In this document: piece after piece, positions 9,774-17,792 of the stretch | Position numbering within the stretch: the first letter of the stretch is position 1 | Layout of the letters: each line of letters begins with the position of its first letter | NCBI RefSeq assembly: GCF_004761865.1 | Contig: NZ_SJDM01000002.1 | Coordinates: 228,522 to 292,521, forward strand | Reading direction: 5' to 3' | DNA: 64,000 bases | Source of the DNA: Crenalkalicoccus roseus | GTDB lineage: Bacteria; Pseudomonadota; Alphaproteobacteria; Acetobacterales; Acetobacteraceae | Notes under the pieces: model-generated | Told to the model about the DNA's origin: nothing | The model's input: only the letters and a program-made list of their open reading frames with translations | Database searches by the model: none | Position numbers and translations under genes: made by a program

Positions 9774-12158
9774 ATGAACGTGGTGGTTCCCTTCGAGGGC
9801 ATCGGGGCCAGTGTGAGGCGCAAGGAAGACCCGCGCTTCCTCTCCGGCCGCGGGCAGTACACGGACGACATCGTCCGCCCGAACCAGGCCTATGCCTGTA
9901 TCCTGCGCAGCCCGCACGCCCACGCGGCGATCCGCGGCATCGACACGGCCGCGGCGAAGGCGATGCCGGGCGTGCTCGCGGTCTTCACCGGCGCCGACAT
10001 GGCCGGCATCGGCGGCCTGCCCTGCGGCTGGCAGATCCACAGCAAGGACGGCTCGCCGATGGCCGAGCCGAAGCACCCCGTGCTGGCCGAGGGCAAGGTG
10101 CGCCACGTCGGCGACCCCGTCGCGGTGGTGGTCGCGGAGACGCGCGCCCAGGCCAGGGACGCGGCCGAGGCGATCGTCGTGGACTACGAGGTGCTGCCCG
10201 CCGCCGCGACCATGGAGGCGGCGCTCGCCCCCGGCGCGCCGGCGATCCACGAGGGCGCGCCGGGCAATATCTGCTACGACTGGCATCTCGGCGACAAGGC
10301 GGCGACCGACGCGGCCTTCGCCGCGGCGCACAAGGTGGTCTCCTTCGAGACCTCCAACAACCGCCTGGTGCCCAACGCCATGGAGCCGCGCGCGGCGATC
10401 GGCGACTACGACACCGCGACGGGCGAGTACACGCTCTGGACCACCAGCCAGAACCCGCACGTGATCCGCCTGCTGATGGGCGCCTTCGTGCTGCAGATCC
10501 CGGAGGCGAAGCTGCGCGTGATCGCGCCCGATGTCGGCGGCGGCTTCGGATCCAAGATCTTCCACTACGCCGAGGAGGCGATCGTCACCTGGGCCGCCGG
10601 CCGCCTCGGCCGCCCGGTGAAGTGGACGGCCGATCGCACCGAGAGCTTCATGTCCGACGCGCACGGCCGCGACCATGTCACGAAGGCGGAGCTAGCGCTG
10701 GACAAGGACGGCAAGTTCCTGGCGCTGCGCGTCTCCACCCTCGCCAACATGGGTGCCTACCTCTCCACCTTCGCGCCGAGCGTGCCGACCTACCTCTACG
10801 CCACGCTGCTCGCCGGCTGCTACACCACGCCGGCCATCTATGCCGAGGTGAAGGCGGTGTTCACCAACACCGTCCCGGTGGACGCCTATCGCGGCGCCGG
10901 CCGGCCGGAGGCGACCTTCCTGCTGGAGCGGCTGGTGGACATCGCCGCGGCGGAGATGGGCATGGACCGGATCGAGATCCGGCGCCGCAACTTCATCCCC
11001 CCCGACGCCTTTCCCTACCAGACGCCGGTGGCGCTGCAGTACGACAGCGGCAACTACCACGCGACTCTGGACGCGGCGCTGCAGGCCGCCGACTGGGCCG
11101 GCTTCGAGGCCCGGCGGGCGGAGGCGGCGCGGCGCGGCAGGCTGCGCGGCATCGGCTGCTCCACCTACATAGAAGCCTGCGGCATCGCGCCTTCCGCCGT
11201 GGTGGGCTCGCTTGGCGCGCGTGCCGGCCTCTACGAGGTCGGCACCATCCGCGTCCATCCCACGGGCAGCGTGACGGTGCTGACGGGGGCGCACAGCCAC
11301 GGGCAGGGACATGAGACCACCTTCGCCCAGCTTGTCGCCGACCAGCTCGGTGTGCCGCTGGCGCAGGTGGAGGTGGTGCACGGCGACACGGCGCGGGTGC
11401 CCTTCGGCATGGGCACCTATGGCAGCCGCAGCCTCGCCGTCGGCGGCTCCGCCATGGTGAAGGCGATGGACAAGATCATCGCCAAGGGCAAGCGCATCGC
11501 CGCGCACCTGATGGAAGCCTCGGTCGAGGATGTGGAGTTCGACCGCGGCACCTTCCGTGTCGCCGGCACCGACAAGACCAAGTCGCTCGCCGAGATCGCC
11601 CTTGCCGCCTATGTCCCGCACAACTACCCGATCGAGGAGCTGGAACCGGGGCTGGAGGAGACCGCCTTCTACGACCCCAAGAACTTCACCTATCCCGGTG
11701 GCTGCCACATCGCCGAGGTGGAGATCGACCCCGAGACCGGCCAGGTGCAGGTGGTGAACTTCACCGCCGTGGACGATGTGGGCCGCGTCATCAACCCCAT
11801 GATCGTCGAGGGCCAGGTGCAGGGCGGGGTGGCGCAGGGCGTCGGCCAGGCGCTGCTGGAGCAGGCGGTCTACGACGCGGAGGGGCAGCTCCTCTCCGGC
11901 AGCATGATGGACTACTGCCTGCCGCGCGCGGAGGACCTGCCGCCGGTCGGCGTCGCCACCCATACCACCCTCTGCACCCACAACCCCCTCGGCGTGAAGG
12001 GCTGCGGCGAGGTGGGGGCGATCGGCTCCCCGCCGGCGGTGATCAACGCGGTGGTGGACGCGCTGCGCGACTACGGCGTGCGCCACATAGAAATGCCGGC
12101 GACGCCGCAGAGAATCTGGAGCATCATCCATGCCAAGCGGCCGGCGGCCGCCGAATAG
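9774..12158 (+). CDS. Molybdenum hydroxylase large subunit, form-II CoxL-like
   Basis: Mo-pterin-cytosine-dinucleotide catalytic subunit, 794 residues. The aldehyde-oxidase a/b hammerhead domain spans roughly 20-130, and the Mo-binding domain follows, with the cofactor loop GGGFGSK near 260. The active-site loop at 371-379 reads AYRGAGRPE. Genuine form-I CO dehydrogenases carry AYRCSFR with a catalytic cysteine, so this is form II and should not be called a CO dehydrogenase on sequence alone. The catalytic glutamate is in GCGEVG (Glu746). There is no signal peptide, so it is probably cytoplasmic. The substrate is unknown; purines, aldehydes or N-heterocycles are all possible for the family. 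Confidence 0.94.
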   Translation: MNVVVPFEGIGASVRRKEDPRFLSGRGQYTDDIVRPNQAYACILRSPHAHAAIRGIDTAAAKAMPGVLAVFTGADMAGIGGLPCGWQIHSKDGSPMAEPKHPVLAEGKVRHVGDPVAVVVAETRAQARDAAEAIVVDYEVLPAAATMEAALAPGAPAIHEGAPGNICYDWHLGDKAATDAAFAAAHKVVSFETSNNRLVPNAMEPRAAIGDYDTATGEYTLWTTSQNPHVIRLLMGAFVLQIPEAKLRVIAPDVGGGFGSKIFHYAEEAIVTWAAGRLGRPVKWTADRTESFMSDAHGRDHVTKAELALDKDGKFLALRVSTLANMGAYLSTFAPSVPTYLYATLLAGCYTTPAIYAEVKAVFTNTVPVDAYRGAGRPEATFLLERLVDIAAAEMGMDRIEIRRRNFIPPDAFPYQTPVALQYDSGNYHATLDAALQAADWAGFEARRAEAARRGRLRGIGCSTYIEACGIAPSAVVGSLGARAGLYEVGTIRVHPTGSVTVLTGAHSHGQGHETTFAQLVADQLGVPLAQVEVVHGDTARVPFGMGTYGSRSLAVGGSAMVKAMDKIIAKGKRIAAHLMEASVEDVEFDRGTFRVAGTDKTKSLAEIALAAYVPHNYPIEELEPGLEETAFYDPKNFTYPGGCHIAEVEIDPETGQVQVVNFTAVDDVGRVINPMIVEGQVQGGVAQGVGQALLEQAVYDAEGQLLSGSMMDYCLPRAEDLPPVGVATHTTLCTHNPLGVKGCGEVGAIGSPPAVINAVVDALRDYGVRHIEMPATPQRIWSIIHAKRPAAAE

Positions 12159-12294
12159 AACGGACCCCGGAGGAGCGGGATCGGCCGCAGGCGCGGACCC
12201 GCCCTCCGCATGAACAGACAGGGCCGCTTCCGCGATGACGGTCGGGCGGGAACGGCCCCACCCCTACGGCCCAAGCAGTCGGGAGATCGGTTCC

Positions 12295-13092
12295 ATGTAC
12301 GACTTCGCCTACCATAAGCCGGGTTCCGTCGCCGATGCGGTGAAGCTCCTCACCGCCGATCCGGAGGCGCGGCCGATCTCCGGCGGCCAGACCCTGCTGC
12401 CGGCGCTGAAGCACCGGCTGAACCGGCCGACCGCGCTGGTGGACCTTTCCGGCATCGCCGAGCTCAAGGGCATCCGCAAGGAGGGCGACACGCTGACCAT
12501 CGGCGCCCTGGCCCGGCATGTCGATGTGGCCGAGAGCGCCGAGGTGACCTCCGCCATCCCCGCGCTGGCACGGATGGCGGCCAATATCGGCGACATCCAG
12601 GTGCGCAACCGCGGCACCATCGGCGGCAGCGTCGCCAACAACGACCCGGCGGCGGACTATCCGGCGGCCGTGCTCGGCCTGGGCGCGACCATCGTCACCG
12701 ACAGGCGGCGCATCGCCGCGGACGACTTCTTCCAGGGCATGTTCACCACGGCGCTGGAGCCCGGGGAGCTGCTTGTGGCGATCGAGTTCCCGATCCCGGA
12801 GAAGGCCGGCTACGCCAAGATGCGCAACCCGGCCAGCCGCTACGTCATGACCGGCGCCTTCGTCGCCCGGCTCAGATCGGGCGAGGTGCGCGTCGCCATC
12901 AACGGCGCAGGTCCCTGCGTCTTCCGCCAGGCGGAGATGGAGAAGGCGCTTTCCGCCAACTGGTCGCCAGAGGCGGTGGCGAACATCCGGCAGTCCCCGG
13001 AGGGGCTGAACAGCGACATCCATGGCAGCGCCGAATACCGCGCGCACCTCGTCACGGTGATGGCGAAGCGCGCCGTGGCCGAGGCCGGCTGA
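12295..13092 (+). CDS. Molybdenum hydroxylase FAD subunit (CoxM type)
   Basis: Medium, FAD-binding subunit of the same enzyme, 265 residues. The two flavin-contact motifs are SGGQTLLP (about 29-36) and RNRGTIGGS (about 102-110). The C-terminal CO-dehydrogenase flavoprotein domain begins near 170. The start is set at MYDFAYHKP, the usual N-terminus, after a GGGAGATCGG ribosome site. The order S-L-M differs from the cox operon order M-S-L. The 136-bp spacer from the large subunit holds no gene I could support. Confidence 0.94.
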   Translation: MYDFAYHKPGSVADAVKLLTADPEARPISGGQTLLPALKHRLNRPTALVDLSGIAELKGIRKEGDTLTIGALARHVDVAESAEVTSAIPALARMAANIGDIQVRNRGTIGGSVANNDPAADYPAAVLGLGATIVTDRRRIAADDFFQGMFTTALEPGELLVAIEFPIPEKAGYAKMRNPASRYVMTGAFVARLRSGEVRVAINGAGPCVFRQAEMEKALSANWSPEAVANIRQSPEGLNSDIHGSAEYRAHLVTVMAKRAVAEAG

Positions 13093-13138
13093 TACCGCCG
13101 GCGGCATCGCCGGACGCATCCGCGCGCAGGGGTTGCCG

Positions 13139-13170
13139 GGGTCCCATCGCGGCGGGCCGCGATGGGGCCC
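13139..13170. terminator. Strong 15-bp hairpin between convergent genes
   Basis: GGGTCCCATCGCGGC (13139-13153) pairs with 13156-13170 along 15 positions with one G-T wobble. The few bases between the arms mean the innermost pairs must open to form the loop. It starts 46 bases after the FAD-subunit stop and sits in the 226-bp gap facing the convergent acylase gene. It is the most stable-looking short hairpin in the window and could act from either side. The rest of the gap holds the inverted repeat at 13256-13310. Confidence 0.55.
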
Positions 13171-13255
13171 GGACGCAAGCTCACGCGATTGCCAGCGGCC
13201 GCAGCACAGCCATCCGCGCGGATGCGGCCGCGGGCAAGAGCCTACCCTGCATGCG

Positions 13256-13310
13256 GCGCCAGGGCGGATCCCGCTCGGCGGTTTTGCTGGAACAGGCTCC
13301 GCCCTGGCGC
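13256..13310 (-). terminator. Long-loop inverted repeat after the acylase gene
   Basis: Thirteen-base perfect arms (13256-13268, GCGCCAGGGCGGA; 13298-13310) separated by 29 bases, beginning 9 bases past the acylase stop in the direction of its transcription. The position suits a terminator or 3' stabilising stem. The architecture resembles the inverted repeat at 47790-47849. Confidence 0.45.
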
Positions 13311-13318
13311 GCCAGCCT

Positions 13319-15736
13319 TCAGGGCCGGAGGCGCAGCCGGCCGTGCGGCGCCGCGACCTCGCGCTCCAGCGACAGCATCTCCCCATCCCGCCAGGCCCCG
13401 ACCAGGTCGCCCCAGTGGCGCGACAGGGGATGGCCGGACTGGCCGGTGGCGATCACCGCCAGCGTCCGCTCCGGATCGGCAAGATCGGCGACGAGGCGCA
13501 TGCCCGCGCCGTGCACGTTCTCCCAGGGGTTGGGGCGCCCGGTGCCGCGGAAGCCGCCGCGATTCACGGTCTCCCCGTCCCCGCCGGTCGGGACCTCGAG
13601 CCGCGTCAGCGGCCCAAGCAGGGGCAGGTGGCGCAGCACCGGATGCTCGAACCGCACGACATGGACATGGCCCCACCGCCAGGCGGCGGGATCGGGGCCA
13701 TGCTCGGCCTGCAGCTCCTCCACCACCTCCACGAGGGTCTCGGCCGCCATCGCGCGGCAGTCGCCGCCGCACCACCAGGCGCCGCGGCCATCGGGGCGCA
13801 TGAGGAAGCCGATGAACTCGGCGCCGACGATCCACGCACCGGGAGGCACGCCGGCATTCTCCAGGGCGCGCCGGCCCAGGCGCACCTTCCAGGCGTTGTA
13901 GATCAGCGGCTGCGGCAGGTCGGCGCGGATGTCGCCATCCCACGCGCGCAGCAGGTCATGGGCCCGCCCCGCCGCGCCGTCCGGGCGGGGCAGGGCGCGG
14001 AACAGCGCCTGCGGCGCCACCACCAGCTCCCGCGCCAGGAGCGAGACCGTGTCGAGCTGCATGGCGGCGAAGCCCGCGGCATCGTGCCGCCCCTCCGCTG
14101 CCGTGCCGGTCCCCCCGCTCGCGGCCAGCATCTCACCGATGCGGCGAAAGCGCCAGTCGCCGAACCAGTCGCGCCCGAGGAAGACCGGCCAGTCCGGCGG
14201 GCTGACGCGATTGTTGGCGTTGACCAGCACGCCGCTCTCCGGCCTTTCCACATGCGGCATCTCGTCGAACGGCACCCAGCCGATCCAGCGGTGGCTGTCG
14301 TCCCAACCGGGCGCCGGCAGGGTTCCGTCCCCGCCCCGGCGGAGGGGCGTGCGGCCGGTCAGGAACAGGCCGATCCCCCCATCCGCCGCCGCTACCATCA
14401 GGTTCTGCGGCGGGCTGGTGATCAGCGCCGCGGCGGCGCGCGCTTCCGCGAGGCTGCGGGCGCGGTTCAGCGCCAGCAGCCCGGAGGCGGCGCTGTCCGG
14501 CGTCGCCAGGTTGGCCATCGCCACGGCGAGGGCGGTGTCCTCGCCGGTGGCGTAGGGGGCGAGGTCGGAGATCACCACGCCGTTGCGCGTCTCGCGCACG
14601 CGCAGCGTCACCGGCTCCCTGCCGCGCACCCGGATCGTCTCCTCGAAGACCCGGAAGGGCCGGGGTCCCTCGGGGGTCTCGTAGGTGTCGGGGCCGAGCA
14701 CCCGCTCGACGAACACGTCCTGCGTGTCGGAATGCGTGGTGGTGAAGCCCCAGGCGATGCGCTCATTGCGCCCGAACACCATGAAGGGCACGCCGGGGCT
14801 GGTTCCGCCGGCCAGGACACGGCCTCCGGGCAGGTCGATGCGTGCCAGGTACCAGAGGATCGGGGCCTGGAAGGGCAGGTGCGGATCCGCCGCGAGCAGC
14901 GGCGCTCCCGAGGCCGAGTGCCGGGAGGCGACGGCCCAGGCATTGCTCGCGGCGGATGGCAGGGTTCCCGGATCCGGGAAGCGGGGCAGGGCCTCGGCGA
15001 GGCGGGCGAGCCCCGCCGGATCGAGCCGGCTCAGGGCGTCGGCATGCCATGGCTGGTCGGGCCGTCCGGCGGTTTCGTCGGCGGGCCAGAGCTCGTTCAG
15101 CCGCTCGGGCGGCAGCAGGGCGCGCAGGCGTGCCCGGTCAAGCTCGATCCGCCAATTGCCGGAGAGCCATACGCCCATCAGCTTGCCCCAGAGCAGGCTG
15201 TGCTCCGGCCGCCAGGGCTCTGGCGCACCGAGCAGCAGGAATTCCGGCGCGGCGAAGCGGCCGCGGGCGGCGATCCAGCCATTGACGCCCGCGGCATAGG
15301 CTTCCAGCAGGTCGCGCGTCTCCTCCGCCAGGGCGGCGAGGTCCGCCTCCGCCCGCCGCGCCAGGCCGAGGGTGCGCATGAAGCGGTCGAGCGGCAGCGC
15401 CTCGGCGCCGAAGAGCTCCGCCATCCGCCCGCCGGCGCTGCGGCGCATCAGCTCCATCTGGAACAGGCGGTCGCGCGCGTGCATCCAGCCGAGGGCCATC
15501 ACCGCGTCGCGTTCCGTGGCGGCGGCGATGCGCGGAATGCCGTGGGCATCGAGCGTGATCTCGACCGGGGCGGAAAGCCCGGCGAGGCGCAGCGTCTGCT
15601 CGTGCGCCGGCAGGGTCCACCACAGCGCCGCCGCGGCGCCGAGCACCGCGAGCAGCAGCGTGGCGCCGAGGCCGAGCAGGAGGCGGCGCAGCCACGGCAG
15701 GGCGCGCCTTCGGGCTTGGGGATATCGTGGCGGCAT
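13319..15736 (-). CDS. Penicillin acylase family (S45) N-terminal nucleophile amidohydrolase
   Basis: An 805-residue precursor of the Ntn-hydrolase family that includes penicillin G acylase and acyl-homoserine-lactone acylases. It cleaves acyl amides after self-processing into alpha and beta chains. An N-terminal signal anchor lies at about 17-40 after an Arg-rich stretch. The new N-terminal nucleophile of the beta chain is Ser264 in the SNAWAV motif, preceded by the spacer. Expected beta-chain motifs follow: ADPHLPF, GxxxPGVPFMVFGRN, WGFTTTHSD and VNANNR. Periplasmic or membrane-attached. The substrate could be a quorum-sensing lactone, a lactam or an N-acyl amino acid; sequence does not decide. 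Confidence 0.92.
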   Translation of the reverse strand: MPPRYPQARRRALPWLRRLLLGLGATLLLAVLGAAAALWWTLPAHEQTLRLAGLSAPVEITLDAHGIPRIAAATERDAVMALGWMHARDRLFQMELMRRSAGGRMAELFGAEALPLDRFMRTLGLARRAEADLAALAEETRDLLEAYAAGVNGWIAARGRFAAPEFLLLGAPEPWRPEHSLLWGKLMGVWLSGNWRIELDRARLRALLPPERLNELWPADETAGRPDQPWHADALSRLDPAGLARLAEALPRFPDPGTLPSAASNAWAVASRHSASGAPLLAADPHLPFQAPILWYLARIDLPGGRVLAGGTSPGVPFMVFGRNERIAWGFTTTHSDTQDVFVERVLGPDTYETPEGPRPFRVFEETIRVRGREPVTLRVRETRNGVVISDLAPYATGEDTALAVAMANLATPDSAASGLLALNRARSLAEARAAAALITSPPQNLMVAAADGGIGLFLTGRTPLRRGGDGTLPAPGWDDSHRWIGWVPFDEMPHVERPESGVLVNANNRVSPPDWPVFLGRDWFGDWRFRRIGEMLAASGGTGTAAEGRHDAAGFAAMQLDTVSLLARELVVAPQALFRALPRPDGAAGRAHDLLRAWDGDIRADLPQPLIYNAWKVRLGRRALENAGVPPGAWIVGAEFIGFLMRPDGRGAWWCGGDCRAMAAETLVEVVEELQAEHGPDPAAWRWGHVHVVRFEHPVLRHLPLLGPLTRLEVPTGGDGETVNRGGFRGTGRPNPWENVHGAGMRLVADLADPERTLAVIATGQSGHPLSRHWGDLVGAWRDGEMLSLEREVAAPHGRLRLRP

Positions 15737-15866
15737 GAGGGGGCGTCGTCAGCTTCCCGGCCTGCCCGCCCGTCATCCGCCCGCCATTCGGCCCGCGCGG
15801 GAGAGGCGCGGCAGGGCGGATGCCGCGCCCGCAGGACGGCGTTGTCCGAACAGGGATGCGGGGAAG

Positions 15867-15895
15867 GGGAGGGGCGGCCTTGGCCGCACCCTCCC
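15867..15895 (-). terminator. Hairpin after the I78 inhibitor gene
   Basis: GGGAGGGGCGGCC (15867-15879) and GGCCGCACCCTCCC (15882-15895) pair over about 12 positions with a one-base bulge. It begins 12 bases downstream of the inhibitor stop on the minus strand. It probably ends the aldehyde dehydrogenase/inhibitor transcript before the acylase gene. The rest of the 170-bp gap shows nothing I can name. Confidence 0.4.
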
Positions 15896-15906
15896 GCGCA
15901 TGGCGG

Positions 15907-16191
15907 TCAGCCGCAGCGGATGCTCTCCACCCTGCCGCCGCGTGCCCGCACCGTGACGCGATCGGGGCGGTGATCCATCGTCACCATGTCGTCGGGGCCG
16001 ACCATGCGGACGGTGCGGATGCCCGGCATCCGCTCCAGCGCCGCCCGCGCCTCCTCCGCCGGGCGGCCGAGAAGGGCCGGGAAGCGGTCCTCGTTCCGGG
16101 CGCACTCCCCGCCGCCGGGCGGCGCCGCCTGTGCGCAGCCCAGGGCGGCCAGCAGCAGGGCGAGGCCGGCGGCGCGCGCCGGGCGCCTCAT
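15907..16191 (-). CDS. Peptidase inhibitor I78 family protein, exported
   Basis: A 94-residue secreted protein. The signal peptide ends around LLLAALGCAQA; the Cys could be a weak lipobox. The mature part matches the I78 inhibitor pattern: Cys30 near the start, LLGRPAEEARAAL, RTVRMVGPDDMVTMDHRPDRV and a final Cys two residues before the end (SIRCG). I78 proteins are small serine-peptidase inhibitors of the periplasm; the two outer cysteines commonly form a disulfide. Its ATG overlaps the stop of the aldehyde dehydrogenase by ATGA, so the two are co-translated, an unexpected pairing. The penicillin acylase gene follows downstream. Confidence 0.8.
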   Translation of the reverse strand: MRRPARAAGLALLLAALGCAQAAPPGGGECARNEDRFPALLGRPAEEARAALERMPGIRTVRMVGPDDMVTMDHRPDRVTVRARGGRVESIRCG

Positions 16192-17699
16192 GCCATGTTC
16201 ACCATGATGGTCTTCTTGTGGGTGAAGTGCTCCAGCATCGCCTCCAGCGAGGCCTCCTTGCCGAGGCCGGAGGACTTCACGCCGCCGTAGGAGAGGTTGG
16301 CCTGCACCACCAGGTTCTGGTTGATCTGCACGAGGCCGGCCTCCAGCCGGTGCGCGAGGTCGAGCCCGATCCTGAGGTTGTTGGTCCAGATGCTGGCGGC
16401 GAGGCCGTATTCGGAATCGTTCGCCTCCGCCAGCACGCTCTCCGCGTCGTCGAAGGGGGCGATGACGGTGACGGGGCCGAAGATCTCCTCGCGCACCAGC
16501 CGGCTGTCCTTCGGCAGGCCGGTGAAGATGACGGGCTGGATGAACAGGCCCTTCTTCAGGGCCGGGTCGTCGGGCAGGCGGGAGCAGACATGCGCGGTGG
16601 CGCCGGGGGTGCGCCTGCCCTCCTCGATGAAGCCGCGCACCTTCTCGAGCTGGCCCTCGGAGACGATGGTGCCGATATCCGTCCTCTCATCCAGCGGGTC
16701 GCCCATCACCATCCGGTCCACCGCCTCCTTCATGGCGGCAACGAACCTGTCGTAGATCGGGCGCTCGACGTAGATGCGGCTCGCCGCGGTGCAGCTCTGC
16801 CCCTGGCGGGTGAAGCGCATGGAGGTCAGCGCGCCCTGCACCGTCCTCTCGAAGTCGCAATCGGCGAAGACGATCATCGGCGACTTGCCGCCGAGCTCCA
16901 GCGTGACCGGGATGATCTTCTCCGCCGCCGTCTTGTAGACGATCTTTCCGGTCTCGACCGAGCCGGTGAAGGTCACCTTCCTCACCAGCGGGTGCGACAC
17001 GAGCGGGGCGCCGCATTCGGGCCCGAAGCCGGAGAGGATGTTGAACACGCCCGGCGGCAGCACGCGGTTCAGGAGCTCGCAGATGCGCAGCACCGCGAGC
17101 GGCGCCTCCTCGGCCGACTTCACCACCACGGAGTTGCCCGCCACCAGCGCCGGCGCGATCTTCAGCGCCATCAGCAGCATCGGCACGTTCCAGGGAATGA
17201 TGGCCCCGACCACGCCGAGCGGCTCGCGCACCGTCACGGAGAGCACCTTCGGGTCGAAGGGCACGCTCTCCCCCTTCAGCTCGCCGCCCAATCCGCCGTA
17301 GAATTCGAAGATGTCGGCGACGACGTTCGCCTCCACACGGCTCTCGGTGCGCAGCGCCTTGCCGGTCTCGAGGGCGATCAGCCTCGCCAGCTCCTCGGCA
17401 TGCTCCTTGAGCAGCGCCGAGCACTGATGCACCAGGGCGCCGCGCTTGCGGGCCGGCACCTTCGCCCATTCCTTCTGCGCCTTCGCCGCGTTCTGCACCG
17501 CGGCGTCCACATCGGCCGCGTCGCCCTCCGCGGCGCGGGCCACCTCCGCGCCGGTCGCCGGGTTCACCACCGGGAAGGTCCTGCCCGAGCGCGCGGGCAC
17601 ATAGCCGCCGCCGATGAAATGATGGCCGGACAGCGCCTTGGCGAGGGCGAAGGGATCGGTGGTCGGCTTGGCGGGGGTCGGGTGCGGACGGTCGAGCAT
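16188..17699 (-). CDS. NAD(P)-dependent aldehyde dehydrogenase
   Basis: A 503-residue aldehyde dehydrogenase superfamily enzyme that oxidises an aldehyde to its acid. Catalytic Cys303 lies in GQSC, the general base Glu268 in LELGGK, and the oxyanion Asn171 in PWN. The start MLDRPHP is preferred because GGGAGG lies just upstream; an in-frame ATG 69 bases earlier has no such support. It is 93 bp from the phosphatase gene and overlaps the I78 inhibitor gene by four bases. The substrate is unknown; the succinate-semialdehyde and betaine-aldehyde groups are both possible. Confidence 0.93.
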   Translation of the reverse strand: MLDRPHPTPAKPTTDPFALAKALSGHHFIGGGYVPARSGRTFPVVNPATGAEVARAAEGDAADVDAAVQNAAKAQKEWAKVPARKRGALVHQCSALLKEHAEELARLIALETGKALRTESRVEANVVADIFEFYGGLGGELKGESVPFDPKVLSVTVREPLGVVGAIIPWNVPMLLMALKIAPALVAGNSVVVKSAEEAPLAVLRICELLNRVLPPGVFNILSGFGPECGAPLVSHPLVRKVTFTGSVETGKIVYKTAAEKIIPVTLELGGKSPMIVFADCDFERTVQGALTSMRFTRQGQSCTAASRIYVERPIYDRFVAAMKEAVDRMVMGDPLDERTDIGTIVSEGQLEKVRGFIEEGRRTPGATAHVCSRLPDDPALKKGLFIQPVIFTGLPKDSRLVREEIFGPVTVIAPFDDAESVLAEANDSEYGLAASIWTNNLRIGLDLAHRLEAGLVQINQNLVVQANLSYGGVKSSGLGKEASLEAMLEHFTHKKTIMVNMA

Positions 17700-17754
17700 G
17701 GGGGCCTCCCGAGGCTGTCGGCCCGACAATGGGCCGCGGCACCGGGTGCGGCAA

Positions 17755-17778
17755 GGGCCGGCCCGCATCGCCCGGCCC
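17755..17778 (-). terminator. Short hairpin after the phosphatase gene
   Basis: GGGCCGG (17755-17761) pairs with CCGGCCC (17772-17778) around a 10-base loop, 14 bases past the phosphatase stop and before the aldehyde dehydrogenase start. In DNA this GC-rich a 7-bp stem could be chance. Confidence 0.25.
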
Positions 17779-17792
17779 CGCCGCGGCCCGCC

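Noticed and set aside
9774-12158. Calling the Mo hydroxylase an aerobic carbon monoxide dehydrogenase.
   Set aside because: The active-site loop is AYRGAGR, not the AYRCSFR of CO-oxidising enzymes, and the cox accessory genes are missing.
12159-12294. A possible small gene from the ATG near 12209 between the Mo and FAD subunit genes.
   Set aside because: The frame shows no ribosome site or coding pattern and runs into the FAD-subunit gene in another frame.
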